DNA from: Succinivibrionaceae bacterium
GTDB lineage: Bacteria > Pseudomonadota > Gammaproteobacteria > Enterobacterales > Succinivibrionaceae
Assembly (NCBI GenBank): GCA_019420905.1
Contig: JAHZGH010000006.1
Location: 279,946 to 343,945, forward strand
Reading direction: 5' to 3'
DNA: 64,000 nt
Positions within the stretch are counted from its first letter, which is position 1; each line of letters opens with the position of its first letter. Positions 25,931-35,126 of this stretch are shown here, piece after piece. Below the pieces are notes generated by a model that worked only from the letters and a program-made list of their open reading frames with translations, had not been told where the DNA came from and searched no databases. The position numbers and the translations under genes are program-made.

Positions 25931-26326
25931 AAAAAAGCTCCATAATTACAAGATTAATTTGGCCGTTATTATATGAGAAATTTACTTTTAATAAAATTGT
26001 TTTTTTAGCTTAAGAATTGCAAGCTGCAATTTTAATCAGTAAATTTATGATGAATTTAAGAGCCTGTTTTTCTATAGCTATTTTTATATTTTAAATATTA
26101 AAAATCAAAATATTGCTATATTTTTATAGTCAGCGCAACAAGTTGCGTAAAAATAAATAAATAAAAATTAGAGTTAGCTCACGTAACAGTAAAAATACAA
26201 ACGGTTACAATGATTAATTGAAGTACAATAGCCTACAAAATTTAAGTTGCTTTATAATTTGATGGTTAGGAATAATATAAATACAGCCATAAAATCTATA
26301 AGGCTCATTGCAAAATAGGAGTTGCC
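25931..26326. other. Divergent intergenic region, 396 bases
   Basis: Contains the promoters of metK and the transaldolase gene. Very AT-rich. A TATAAT at 26253-26258 could serve the transaldolase but has no good -35. A GTAAC (26183) and GTTAC (26204) inverted pair might be a protein site. No SAM riboswitch consensus seen. Confidence 0.4.
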
Positions 26327-26977
26327 ATGCGTTTTTTTATTGATACTGCAAATGTAGAAGACATTCGTAAAGCTAATGAAATGGGCGTAATTTGTGGTGT
26401 TACCACTAACCCTTCTCTTATTGCCAAAGAAGGCCGTGATTTTAATGAAGTAATTAAAGAGATTACTTCTATTGTTGATGGTCCTATCAGTGGTGAAGTT
26501 AAGGCAACTACTACTGATGCTGAGACTATGATTAAGGAAGCCCGCGAGATTGCTGCTATTCATCCTAACATGGTTGTTAAGATTCCGATGACAGTTGAAG
26601 GCTTAAAGGCTTGCCATCAGTGCGCTAAAGAGGGCATCAAGACCAATTTAACTTTGATCTTCTCTGCAAATCAGGCTTTATTAGCAGCTCGTGCAGGTGC
26701 TACCTATGTATCTCCGTTTATCGGACGCTTAGATGATATCTCTTTTGACGGCTTAGATTTAATCCGTGATATTGCTGATATTTTCTCTATCAACGGCATC
26801 GATTCTCAGATTATTTGCGCTTCTGTACGTAATCCTATTCATGTTATGCAGTGCGCTTTAGCTGGTGCTGATATTGCTACTGTTCCGTATAAGGTAATCG
26901 AGCAGATGACTCATCATCCGTTGACTGACGCTGGTATTATTAAGTTCCAGGATGATTACAAGAAAGTATTCGGCTAA
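26327..26977 (+). CDS. TalC-type transaldolase
   Basis: This 216-residue (beta-alpha)8 class I aldolase forms a Schiff base through Lys85 (VVKIP); Asp6 and the TTNPS motif (26-30) are also kept. It belongs to the small transaldolase/fructose-6-phosphate aldolase family. At two positions that separate the activities it has transaldolase residues: Glu57 (Gln59 in E. coli FsaA) and Phe131 (Tyr131 in FsaA). It probably works as the transaldolase beside transketolase, which follows 600 bases downstream. Strong terminator follows. Confidence 0.88.
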   Translation: MRFFIDTANVEDIRKANEMGVICGVTTNPSLIAKEGRDFNEVIKEITSIVDGPISGEVKATTTDAETMIKEAREIAAIHPNMVVKIPMTVEGLKACHQCAKEGIKTNLTLIFSANQALLAARAGATYVSPFIGRLDDISFDGLDLIRDIADIFSINGIDSQIICASVRNPIHVMQCALAGADIATVPYKVIEQMTHHPLTDAGIIKFQDDYKKVFG

Positions 26978-27583
26978 TTTATACAAGAAATTTTATTAAA
27001 AATGATGCCGATCTATAGCGATCGGCATTTTTTTTATATAAAAGCTATAGTTAATAAAAGTGTAGGACAGTCTCTTTAATGCTTTTATTATCGGCAGATT
27101 TATATAAGCTTTAACAGAGAGTGTTCTGCTTTAAGATATGATATAAGAATGCTTGATAACTGCCTAAGTCCTTATTATTCAGAGCGTACAGACTTTTAAG
27201 TTCAGATATGTGAATACATACATGAATTCAGATCAAAATTTGATACATTAGTATCTGATTATAAGGATAATTTAAAATATAATGTAGTATTTAAGATTAG
27301 ATATATAGCTATACGCATTATGACTATAATCTTATGCCCAATTAAAAATTATCGCTTAAAGAGGATGATCCGAATTGAGATCATTAAATTGAAAAATAGT
27401 TTTTAATTTGGTCTTATGCTAGCCTTAAAGTCATATCTTAAAGTTATAAGCTAAGAGGCTGTGTCATACTAGTATTATTTGCAATAATTTAATGATAGTT
27501 GTCATTCTTTAATTTCATTTATACTGGTATTATCTAGACTAATAATTAATAAATTCATTTATAACTCAGAGGAGTAATGAACA
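26978..27583. other. Long intergenic region, 606 bases, upstream of tkt
   Basis: Holds the transaldolase terminator at 27005-27036, then about 550 AT-rich bases before tkt. Local inverted repeats: GATAC/GTATC at 27242-27255, ATGATC/GATCAT at 27365-27384, and an A/T stem with loop TAG at 27385-27411 resembling a weak terminator. A possible tkt promoter is TTGTCA (27499) with TATACT (27520), 15-base spacing. No coding sequence with support. An unannotated small RNA is possible. Confidence 0.4.
27005..27036 (+). terminator. Transaldolase gene terminator
   Basis: Perfect 9-base stem ATGCCGATC / GATCGGCAT with a 6-base loop, followed by eight or more T residues. Confidence 0.95.
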
Positions 27584-29581
27584 ATGACAGAATATAGGGA
27601 ATTGGCTAATGCCTTAAGAGCACTGAGCATGGATGGTGTACAAAAGGCAAAATCAGGCCACCCTGGTGCACCTATGGGTATGGCAGATATGGCCGAGGCT
27701 TTATGGAGAGGCTTCTTAAAACATAATCCAAAGAATCCAAAATGGCCAAATCGTGATCGTTTTGTATTATCAAATGGTCATGCTTCTATGCTTATTTATT
27801 CTTTACTCCATCTTAGCGGCTATGATCTTTCTATAGATGATTTAAAGAATTTCCGTCAGTTAGATTCAAAGACTCCAGGTCACCCTGAATATGGTGAGGT
27901 TCCTGGCGTTGAGACTACAACCGGTCCTTTAGGTATGGGTCTTGCTAATGCTGTTGGCATGGCAATGGCTGAGCGTATGCTTGCCGATGAGTTCAACCGC
28001 GACGGTTATAATATTGTCGATCATTTCACCTATGTATTTATGGGTGATGGCTGCTTAATGGAAGGCATTTCTCATGAGGCCTGCTCCTTAGCCGGTACTT
28101 TAGGCTTAGGCAAGTTGATCGCATTATATGATTCAAACGGCATCTCTATCGATGGTTCCGTAAAGAACTGGTTTGCTGATGATACAAAGAAGCGCTTTGA
28201 GGGCTATAACTGGCAGGTAATTGAGGTTTCTGACGGTAATGATGGCGCTCAGGTTCGTGCAGCTATTGAATTAGCTAAGTCTGATTTAAGCCGTCCATCA
28301 ATTATTATTTGTCCGACCACTATAGGTTTCGGTTCTCCTAATAAGGGCGGCAAAGCTTCATCTCACGGCGCTCCTTTAGGAGATGACGAGATTAAGATCA
28401 CTAAGGAAAAATTAGGCTGGAAGTACGGTCCATTTGAGATCCCGGCTGATATTTATTCTAAGTGGGATGCTACTGAAAAGGGCGCTAAATTAGAAAGCGA
28501 TTGGGATAGCTTATTTGCTGAATATAAGAAGGCTTATCCAGAGCTTGCTTCTGAATTTGAGCGCCGTGTAAAGGAAGAGCTTCCTTGCGATTTTGAGAAG
28601 AAGACCTCTGAGTGGGTTCATTCCCTGCAGAAGGCTGAAGATCCGAAGTTAGCTACTCGTAAGGCAGGACAGGTTGCATTAGACTTCTTCGGAGCCTTTA
28701 TGCCTGAGCTTGTAGGCGGCTCTGCAGATTTAGCTCCATCTAATTTAACTATCAATAAATCCTCTAAGGAAATTTTACCGGGCAATCTTAACGGCAACTA
28801 TATTCATTGGGGCGTACGCGAGTTCGCTATGTGCGCCGCTATGAATGGTATCCTGCTGCACGGCGGTTTCCGTCCGTATGGCGGCACCTTCTTAATCTTC
28901 TCAGATTATGCTCGCAATGCTTTGCGTATGGCCGCTTTGATGAAGATCCCTTCATTATTTGTATTCACTCACGATTCTATCGGCGTTGGTGAAGATGGTC
29001 CTACTCATGAGCCTATCGAGCAGATCGCTTCCTTCCGCATTTTACCTAACTTTGACGCTTGGCGTCCTTGCGATATGGTTGAAACTGCTCAGGCTTGGAG
29101 CTGCATGTTACAGCGTAAAGATGGTCCAAGCGCAATTATCCTGACTCGTCAGGGTTTAGAGCAGATGCCAAGAAATGATAAGCAGGTTGATGATATAGCC
29201 CGTGGCGGTTATATTTTACGCGACTGTGAAGGTACTCCAGATCTTATCTTAATCGGTACAGGCTCTGAGGTTGCTTTATGCTACCATGCCGCCTGTGAAT
29301 TGGAGAAAGAGGGTAAGAAGGTTCGCGTAGTCTCTATGCCGAGCACAGATGTCTTTGACCGTCAGTCTGAGGAATACAAGGAGTCAGTATTACCTGCTAG
29401 CGTTACAGCTCGTGTAGCTGTTGAAGCCGGCGTATCTACTTGCTGGTATAAATATATCGGCTTGAAGGGAAAGACTGTTTGCATTGATCATTACGGCGCT
29501 TCAGCTCCGGCAGCTTTACTGTTTAAGCGTTACGGCTTCACTGTAGAGAATGTTGTAGCTACTGCTAAAAGCTTATTCTAA
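27584..29581 (+). CDS. tkt: Transketolase
   Basis: Transketolase moves two-carbon units between sugar phosphates with thiamine diphosphate. Visible landmarks: the N-terminal ANALRALSMDGVQKAKSGHPG, the ThDP-binding GDGCLMEGISHEA near residue 155 (GDG...N/E-type motif), the pyrimidine domain with THDSIGVGEDGPTHEP, and the C-terminal domain ending with DHYGASAPA. 665 residues, as in E. coli TktA (663). Strong codon bias suggests high expression. It lies upstream of pgk-fbaA with its own terminator. In E. coli, tktA and pgk-fbaA are also neighbours. Confidence 0.97.
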   Translation: MTEYRELANALRALSMDGVQKAKSGHPGAPMGMADMAEALWRGFLKHNPKNPKWPNRDRFVLSNGHASMLIYSLLHLSGYDLSIDDLKNFRQLDSKTPGHPEYGEVPGVETTTGPLGMGLANAVGMAMAERMLADEFNRDGYNIVDHFTYVFMGDGCLMEGISHEACSLAGTLGLGKLIALYDSNGISIDGSVKNWFADDTKKRFEGYNWQVIEVSDGNDGAQVRAAIELAKSDLSRPSIIICPTTIGFGSPNKGGKASSHGAPLGDDEIKITKEKLGWKYGPFEIPADIYSKWDATEKGAKLESDWDSLFAEYKKAYPELASEFERRVKEELPCDFEKKTSEWVHSLQKAEDPKLATRKAGQVALDFFGAFMPELVGGSADLAPSNLTINKSSKEILPGNLNGNYIHWGVREFAMCAAMNGILLHGGFRPYGGTFLIFSDYARNALRMAALMKIPSLFVFTHDSIGVGEDGPTHEPIEQIASFRILPNFDAWRPCDMVETAQAWSCMLQRKDGPSAIILTRQGLEQMPRNDKQVDDIARGGYILRDCEGTPDLILIGTGSEVALCYHAACELEKEGKKVRVVSMPSTDVFDRQSEEYKESVLPASVTARVAVEAGVSTCWYKYIGLKGKTVCIDHYGASAPAALLFKRYGFTVENVVATAKSLF

Positions 29582-29911
29582 TATTTAAATTAAAAGGCAG
29601 ATTAGCTTCTAATCTGCCTTTTTCCTGCCTAAAAAAACTCTTTTACTCAGCAAGCGTGATTTGACTCTCATTCATATTTATATTTTTAATATATTTTTGT
29701 ATTAAAAATATTAGACATAATTTATTTTTTCAACTTGAAAGTCTAATTTAGATTTAACTAAAATTAGTGAAAATAGTTTTCAAATTTTTACGCTTTTTTT
29801 TTGTAAAAATTGTATATTTTGACTCTTGTGTTACAATAAATCATCCAGAGCTTAGGGAATACCCCTAAAGTTTTGAGGATGATGAATTAATTTTGAGGAA
29901 ATAAACGTATT
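29582..29911. other. Intergenic region, 330 bases, tkt terminator and pgk promoter
   Basis: After the tkt terminator there are about 290 AT-rich bases. A candidate pgk promoter is TTGTAT (29810-29815) and TACAAT (29832-29837) with 16-base spacing. Between it and pgk, TTAGGG/CCCTAA (29852-29868) and TCATCC/GGATGA (29841-29882) can pair. Confidence 0.4.
29592..29622 (+). terminator. tkt terminator
   Basis: A perfect 14-base stem, AAAAGGCAGATTAG / CTAATCTGCCTTTT, with a 3-base loop, ends in a T-run. Confidence 0.93.
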
Positions 29912-31081
29912 ATGGCAGCAATTAAGAAGATGGCCGACCTTGACTTACAAGGCAAGCGTGTATTAATCCGTGCAGATTTAAACGTACCTGTAGCTGATGG
30001 TAAAGTTACCTCTGATGCTCGTATCATGGCAAGTTTGCCTACCATTAAGTTAGCTTTGCAGAAGGGCGCTAAGGTAATGGTAATCTCTCACTTAGGTCGT
30101 CCTACTGAGGGTGAATACGCAGAAGAGTTTTCCTTAAAGCCGGTTGCAGATTACATGGCTTCTAAGCTTGATGGTGTCCCTGTACGTTTAGTTAAAGATT
30201 ATTTAGACGGCGTTGAAGTAAACGAGGGTGAAGTTGTCGTTTTAGAGAACTGCCGTTTCAACCGTGGCGAAAAGAAGAATGCCGAAGATTTAGCTCGTAA
30301 GTATGCAGGTCTTTGCGACGTATTCGTTATGGATGCTTTCGGTACTGCTCACCGTGCTCAGGCTACCACCTATGGCGTAGCTCAGTATGCTCCGGTTGCT
30401 TGTGCCGGCCCTCTCTTAAGCGCTGAGCTTGAGGCTTTAGGCAAGGTAATGGATAATCCTGCCCGTCCTATGGTTGCTATTGTAGGCGGCTCTAAAGTTT
30501 CCACTAAGCTCCCTGTATTAAACAGCCTGTTAAAGGTTGCTGACAACTTAATCGTCGGCGGCGGTATTGCTAATACCTTTATTGCAGCTGAAGGCCACAA
30601 CGTAGGCAAGTCTCTCTGCGAGCCTGATTTAATTCCTACTGCACAGGAATTAGCAAAGAAGACCGCTATTCCGGCTTTCGTTGACGTTGTTGTCGGCAAA
30701 GAATTCTCTGATAAGACCCCTGCTGTTACTAAGGATCTTAAGGATGTTGAAGATGATGATATGATCTTCGATTTAGGTCCTAAGTCTATGGCAAACATCA
30801 ATGAAGCTATTAAGAATGCTAAGACCATTTTATGGAATGGTCCGGTAGGCGTTTTTGAGTTCAAACAGTTCGCTGCAGGAACTAAATCCTTAGCTGAGGC
30901 AATTGCTTCTTCTGAGGCCTTCTCTGTTGCTGGCGGCGGCGATACTATTAGCTCTATCCAGACCTTTGGCGTACAGGATCAGATTTCCTATATCTCCACT
31001 GGCGGTGGCGCTTTCTTAGAGTTCGTTGAGGGTAAGAAGCTGCCTGCAGTTGAAATCTTAGAGAAGCGTGCAGCTGATTAA
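29912..31081 (+). CDS. pgk: Phosphoglycerate kinase
   Basis: PGK makes ATP from 1,3-bisphosphoglycerate. The PGK signature is RVLIRADLNVPV near residue 16, followed by SHLGRP, the VLENCRFN block and the C-terminal WNGPVGVFE and GGGDTISSI nucleotide-binding motifs. 389 residues, as for E. coli (387). It precedes fbaA, the same order as in E. coli, but the usual upstream gene epd is missing. Highly biased codon use suggests strong expression. Confidence 0.98.
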   Translation: MAAIKKMADLDLQGKRVLIRADLNVPVADGKVTSDARIMASLPTIKLALQKGAKVMVISHLGRPTEGEYAEEFSLKPVADYMASKLDGVPVRLVKDYLDGVEVNEGEVVVLENCRFNRGEKKNAEDLARKYAGLCDVFVMDAFGTAHRAQATTYGVAQYAPVACAGPLLSAELEALGKVMDNPARPMVAIVGGSKVSTKLPVLNSLLKVADNLIVGGGIANTFIAAEGHNVGKSLCEPDLIPTAQELAKKTAIPAFVDVVVGKEFSDKTPAVTKDLKDVEDDDMIFDLGPKSMANINEAIKNAKTILWNGPVGVFEFKQFAAGTKSLAEAIASSEAFSVAGGGDTISSIQTFGVQDQISYISTGGGAFLEFVEGKKLPAVEILEKRAAD

Positions 31082-31090
31082 TATTATTTA

Positions 31091-31118
31091 AAAATGCCTG
31101 CTGTAAAGCGGGCATTTT
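31091..31118 (+). terminator. Hairpin between pgk and fbaA
   Basis: Stem AAAATGCCTGC / GCGGGCATTTT with one G-U pair and a 6-base loop. The T-run is short, so partial read-through into fbaA is plausible. Confidence 0.7.
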
Positions 31119-31179
31119 AAAGTGCGCAAGCACATATCTCAGCAGAAATAATTATTTAGTTAATCAAGGAAATTTTTAA

Positions 31180-32262
31180 ATGACCAAGATTTTAGACGTA
31201 GTTCAGCCGGGTGTTGTCACCGGTGAAAACCTCCAGAAGCTCTTCGCTGTATGCCGTGAGAATGGTTATGCTTTACCAGCTGTAAACTGTGTTGGTACTA
31301 ATTCTATCAATGCTGTTTTAGAGGCTGCCCAAAAGGCTCGTTCCGCAGTTATTATTCAATTCTCTAACGGCGGTGCCGGCTTTATCAGCTCTAAGGGCTT
31401 AAAGCTTGATATGCCGCAGGGTAATGCTATTTTAGGCGCAATTTCCGGTGCTTTACACGTTCGCAATGTTGCTAAGTACTGGGGTGTTCCGGTCGTATTA
31501 CATACTGATCACTGTGCTAAGAAGCTCCTGCCTTGGATTGACGGCTTGTTAGATGCAGGTGAAAAGTATTTTGCAGAGCACGGCGAGCCTTTATTCTCCT
31601 CTCACATGATCGACCTTTCTGCAGAGAGCTTAAAGGATAATGTTGAGTTATGCTGCAAGTATTTGGAGCGTATGTCTAAGATCGGCATGACTTTAGAGTT
31701 AGAGCTCGGCGTAACCGGTGGTGAGGAAGACGGCGTTGATAACTCAGATAAGGATGAGTCTGCTTTATATACTCAGCCTGAAGATGTAGCTTATGCTTAT
31801 GAGCAGTTAATCAAGGTATCTCCTAACTTCACCATTGCTGCTTCTTTTGGCAACGTACACGGCGTTTATAAGCCTGGCAATGTTAAGTTAAAGCCGACTA
31901 TTTTACGTGATTCTCAGGCTTATGTTGCTAAGAAATTTGGCTTAAATTCTACTAAGCCTTTGAACTTAGTATTCCACGGCGGTTCAGGTTCAACCCATGA
32001 GGAAATCACTGAGTCTGTATCCTATGGCGTAATCAAGATGAACATTGATACTGATACTCAGTGGGCAGCTTGGAATGGCATTCGTGAGTACTATGAGGGT
32101 AACAAGGATTACTTACAGGGTCAATTAGGTAACCCTGAGGGTCCTGATGCTCCTAATAAGAAGTACTACGATCCGCGTGTATGGCTGCGTAAGTCTGAAG
32201 AGAGCATGGTTAAGCGCGTAATGGCAGCTTTTGAAGAGTTAGGCTCTGTAAATTCTCTCTAA
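31180..32262 (+). CDS. fbaA: Fructose-bisphosphate aldolase, class II
   Basis: FbaA splits fructose-1,6-bisphosphate into two triose phosphates with zinc. It has the class II signature LHTDHCAKKLLPWIDGLL near residue 106 with zinc-binding histidine, LELGVTGGEEDGVD near residue 182, the glycine-rich FGNVHGVY and the HGGSGS segment. 360 residues, matching E. coli (359). It follows pgk after 98 bases with a hairpin between, so it can be co-transcribed in part or from its own promoter. Confidence 0.98.
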   Translation: MTKILDVVQPGVVTGENLQKLFAVCRENGYALPAVNCVGTNSINAVLEAAQKARSAVIIQFSNGGAGFISSKGLKLDMPQGNAILGAISGALHVRNVAKYWGVPVVLHTDHCAKKLLPWIDGLLDAGEKYFAEHGEPLFSSHMIDLSAESLKDNVELCCKYLERMSKIGMTLELELGVTGGEEDGVDNSDKDESALYTQPEDVAYAYEQLIKVSPNFTIAASFGNVHGVYKPGNVKLKPTILRDSQAYVAKKFGLNSTKPLNLVFHGGSGSTHEEITESVSYGVIKMNIDTDTQWAAWNGIREYYEGNKDYLQGQLGNPEGPDAPNKKYYDPRVWLRKSEESMVKRVMAAFEELGSVNSL

Positions 32263-32276
32263 TGATTTGATTTATT

Positions 32277-32308
32277 AAAAAAAGGATGGCTTTTGCCATC
32301 CTTTTTTT
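32277..32308 (+). terminator. fbaA terminator
   Basis: Perfect 14-base stem (AAAAAAAGGATGGC / GCCATCCTTTTTTT) with a TTTT loop. Confidence 0.95.
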
Positions 32309-32316
32309 GTTAATAG

Positions 32317-32341
32317 AAAAGCCGCGTTAAAGCGGCTTTTT
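32317..32341 (-). terminator. lysC terminator
   Basis: Stem AAAAGCCGC / GCGGCTTTT with a 6-base loop lies just past the lysC stop and reads in both directions. It is back-to-back with the fbaA terminator. Confidence 0.88.
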
Positions 32342-32353
32342 GAGCGTTAAATT

Positions 32354-33709
32354 CTACTCTAAGAGATGCTTATGGATCTCAACTAATGCTTCTACTGCAT
32401 CCTCTTCTTTAAGCAGGAAACATAAATTATGGTTAGAAGCACCATAACAAATCATGCGTACTGCATAGCGGTTGATAGAATCAAACGCCTGTGTGGTAAT
32501 GCCAGGATGATTGGACATTTCATTACCTATAATTGCCACTAAGGATAAGCCGCTTTCAACCTTAACGTGGCAGAAGCCGCGCAATTCCTCTAACATAGCC
32601 TCAGAAATAGAGCTTTGACCTGAGGTATTAGTTCCGGCATCTAGCGTAACTGCTATGGATACTTCAGATGTGGATACCAGATCAACAGATTTCTTGTACT
32701 TAGCAAATACAGAGAATACTGAAGCTAAAAATCCTGATGCTCCTACCATCTTAGGAGATGCAAGAACGATTAAGGTCTGATTTTTACGTAAGGCTACAGC
32801 TCTGAAAGGCGGATGAGTATCAGTCTTAGGCTTTACCCAAGTGCCGCCTTTTTCAGGCTCGCGTGAAGAAGCTACATAGACAGGAATGCCTCTGCGTACA
32901 GCCGGAACTAAGGTGCTAGGGTGCAGAATTTTAGCTCCAAAGGTAGCCATTTCGGCAGCTTCTAAATAGGTGAGCTCTTTGATAGGCTTTGCATGCGGTA
33001 CTAAACGAGGATCGGTTGTATAAACGCCAGGAACGTCAGTCCAAATAGATATGGTTGCGGCATTTAAAGCTTCGCCTAAGAGAGAAGCTGAATAGTCAGA
33101 TCCGCCGCGGCCTAAAGTAGTGGTTTGTCCCTCAGAATTGGCACCGATAAAGCCTTGGGTGATAATAATGCTCTTGCCGTCTTGGTATAAAGGCAATAAT
33201 TTTTCTTGAGCCTGAGCTTTTAAAACCTCAACTAACGGGGCTGCGCAGCCAAAATTAGAGTCAGTGCGCATAATTCTGCGAATATCAAACCAGGTTGCTT
33301 GGGTACCCATATGATTGAAGAGCGCAGCAAAGATATAGGTTGACATCAGTTCGCCGTGAGAGACGATACGATCTGTTAAAGCGTCGGAACGGCCCATATT
33401 GGCTTCCTGAGTTAAATCGTAAATCTCTTTTAAGTGGCTTTCTAAATTAGCTTTTAGATCTTCCTGATTATCAAGCTTTTCAATGATTGCAGTATGAATT
33501 GAGCGCAGTTTGCCGATGAGCTCATCGATTTTTTTTGATGAACAAGCTCCGGAAGCTAATTCAACTAAAATATTTGTAACGCCAGAACAGGCGCTGATGA
33601 CTACTACGCGAGTATTAGGGTTGGCAACAACGACTTTATAGCTTGAAAGCATGGCATCATAGTCTTTAACCGAAGTGCCACCAAATTTTGCAATATCCAA
33701 ATTTTCCAT
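32354..33709 (-). CDS. lysC: Aspartokinase III (lysine-sensitive type)
   Basis: LysC phosphorylates aspartate in the first step of lysine, threonine and methionine synthesis. It has the kinase motif AKFGGTSVKDYDAM at the N-terminus, FIGANSEGQTTTLGRGGSDYSA near residue 210 and C-terminal ACT domains. The 451-residue monofunctional form is like E. coli LysC (449). The 146-base region upstream is too short for, and lacks, a lysine riboswitch. It is divergent from azlC. Confidence 0.95.
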   Translation of the reverse strand: MENLDIAKFGGTSVKDYDAMLSSYKVVVANPNTRVVVISACSGVTNILVELASGACSSKKIDELIGKLRSIHTAIIEKLDNQEDLKANLESHLKEIYDLTQEANMGRSDALTDRIVSHGELMSTYIFAALFNHMGTQATWFDIRRIMRTDSNFGCAAPLVEVLKAQAQEKLLPLYQDGKSIIITQGFIGANSEGQTTTLGRGGSDYSASLLGEALNAATISIWTDVPGVYTTDPRLVPHAKPIKELTYLEAAEMATFGAKILHPSTLVPAVRRGIPVYVASSREPEKGGTWVKPKTDTHPPFRAVALRKNQTLIVLASPKMVGASGFLASVFSVFAKYKKSVDLVSTSEVSIAVTLDAGTNTSGQSSISEAMLEELRGFCHVKVESGLSLVAIIGNEMSNHPGITTQAFDSINRYAVRMICYGASNHNLCFLLKEEDAVEALVEIHKHLLE

Positions 33710-33855
33710 AAGAGACTAAATAAATTAAAAAAAAATAATAAGTTATTAAAAGAATATAGTTAGAGCAAAGTATTAGTGCAATAACAATATACAAAATAAC
33801 CAAAATAGTGCATAATTGCCTCCTCGTAAAACTTTTTTTAATTTAGGTCGATATC

Positions 33856-34572
33856 GTGACAAAAGCACAATTGTTTTGGTTAGGAAGCAAGCGCGCAGTG
33901 CCGATTGCTTTAGGGTATATACCAGTAGGTATAGCTTATGCTGTTTATGCAGGCCAGACTGGTTTTAGTCCTTTAGAAATAATTTTAATGTCTATTACTA
34001 CATATTCAGGCTCAGGGCAGTTTTTAGTAGTAAGCATGACAGGAGCAGGTGCAGCCATTCCGGTATTTATGCTGGCTTTATTTTTGATGAATTTTCGCTA
34101 TTTCATCATGAGTACTTGCGTTTTTAATCTTTTTAATAAGCTGTCCTTTGTAAAAAGATTGTTGTTTTCTCATATGGTTACCGATGAAACGTTTGCCATT
34201 TTTACTACTTCGGAAAAAGAGGTAATTGGCGTACCTTATTTTTTAGGCTTATTTGTAAGTTCATGGATAGCCTGGATTTCTGGTGCGGTTTTAGGCGTGC
34301 TTGCAAGCTCTTTTCTGCCATATGAATTAACTCAGGCTTTAGGTATAGCATTGTTTGCTCTGTTTATTGCCATTATTGTTCCAGCAGGCAAGTCTGATAT
34401 ACGCATGGCCGTTTTGATTGTTGGAACAGCAGTTTTAAATACTTTTTTGTATAAATATGTTCAGGAGAGTCAGGCTATTGTGATTTCCACAGTGGTTATG
34501 GCCTTGTTAGGAGCAATTTTTATTAAGCAAAAAAAGCCTAAGAAAAAAGATAAAGCTGAGGGGTTGAAGTGA
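33856..34572 (+). CDS. azlC: Branched-chain amino acid exporter, large subunit (AzlC)
   Basis: AzlC with AzlD exports branched-chain and related amino acids. The 238-residue protein has several hydrophobic segments and the family patterns AVPIALGYIPVGIAYA and NFRYFIMS. The GTG start at 33856 gives the expected N-terminus. azlD overlaps the end by 4 bases, which supports coupled translation. Divergent from lysC. The lysine-rich C-terminal tail is cytoplasmic. Confidence 0.92.
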   Translation: MTKAQLFWLGSKRAVPIALGYIPVGIAYAVYAGQTGFSPLEIILMSITTYSGSGQFLVVSMTGAGAAIPVFMLALFLMNFRYFIMSTCVFNLFNKLSFVKRLLFSHMVTDETFAIFTTSEKEVIGVPYFLGLFVSSWIAWISGAVLGVLASSFLPYELTQALGIALFALFIAIIVPAGKSDIRMAVLIVGTAVLNTFLYKYVQESQAIVISTVVMALLGAIFIKQKKPKKKDKAEGLK

Positions 34573-34877
34573 TGGATAATTATTTATTGATTATTCTGAT
34601 AGCCTTTTTGGTAACTTATCCTGTAAGAGCTGTTCCGGCTTTATTTTTTTCAAAATTAAAGCTTAATGATTTTTTTCAAAGATTTTTAGACATCATTCCG
34701 TTTACAGCCATTACTGCTTTAGTATTTCCGGGAATTTTTTTCTGTATTGAAAATAATGACTATGTAGCCTATGCCGGAACAACAATTGCGATCTTATGCG
34801 CCTTGTTCAAGGCTCCATTGAGTATTACTGTAGTTGTAACCGTAATTGCTGTTTATTTGCTGCTAGTTTTGGCTTAA
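34569..34877 (+). CDS. azlD: Branched-chain amino acid exporter, small subunit (AzlD)
   Basis: The 102-residue AzlD-family protein has three or four hydrophobic helices and the family pattern YPVRAVPALFF near residue 17. It overlaps azlC by 4 bases and works with it in amino-acid export. A strong terminator follows. Confidence 0.9.
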   Translation: MMDNYLLIILIAFLVTYPVRAVPALFFSKLKLNDFFQRFLDIIPFTAITALVFPGIFFCIENNDYVAYAGTTIAILCALFKAPLSITVVVTVIAVYLLLVLA

Positions 34878-34892
34878 TAAGCTTTTCTGCAG

Positions 34893-34926
34893 AGCTCATT
34901 ATCAAGTATTGATAATGAGCTTTTTT
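34893..34926 (+). terminator. azlCD terminator
   Basis: Perfect 12-base stem AGCTCATTATCA / TGATAATGAGCT with AGTAT loop and a T-run. Confidence 0.95.
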
Positions 34927-35098
34927 AATAGTTTAAAGCTTTTTAAATCAATGCTGCAAGGCTTGATACTTAATCTCTATAAGCTTTTGTCTTCAACTGA
35001 TAAAAGTAAATTTTGAAGTATCAGGCATATAAGGATAGGTAACTGCAGGAGAGCTAAAAGACAGGAGAAAGCTAGGCAGATTTCAAATGCTAAAGCAT

Positions 35099-35126
35099 AG
35101 CTTCGCTGTCAGCTGACAGCGAAGCT
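35099..35126. repeat. 28-base perfect palindrome
   Basis: AGCTTCGCTGTCAG is directly followed by its exact reverse complement. It could form a very strong hairpin on both strands, but has no flanking T-run. It lies 44 bases past the maoP stop, so may act as its terminator or be a protein binding site. Confidence 0.8.

Noticed and set aside
25931..26100. SAM riboswitch upstream of metK
   Set aside because: No consensus core or the usual paired stems was found in the minus-strand leader.
33710..33855. Lysine riboswitch before lysC
   Set aside because: Only 146 bases separate lysC from azlC, and the lysine riboswitch core needs more and was not recognisable.
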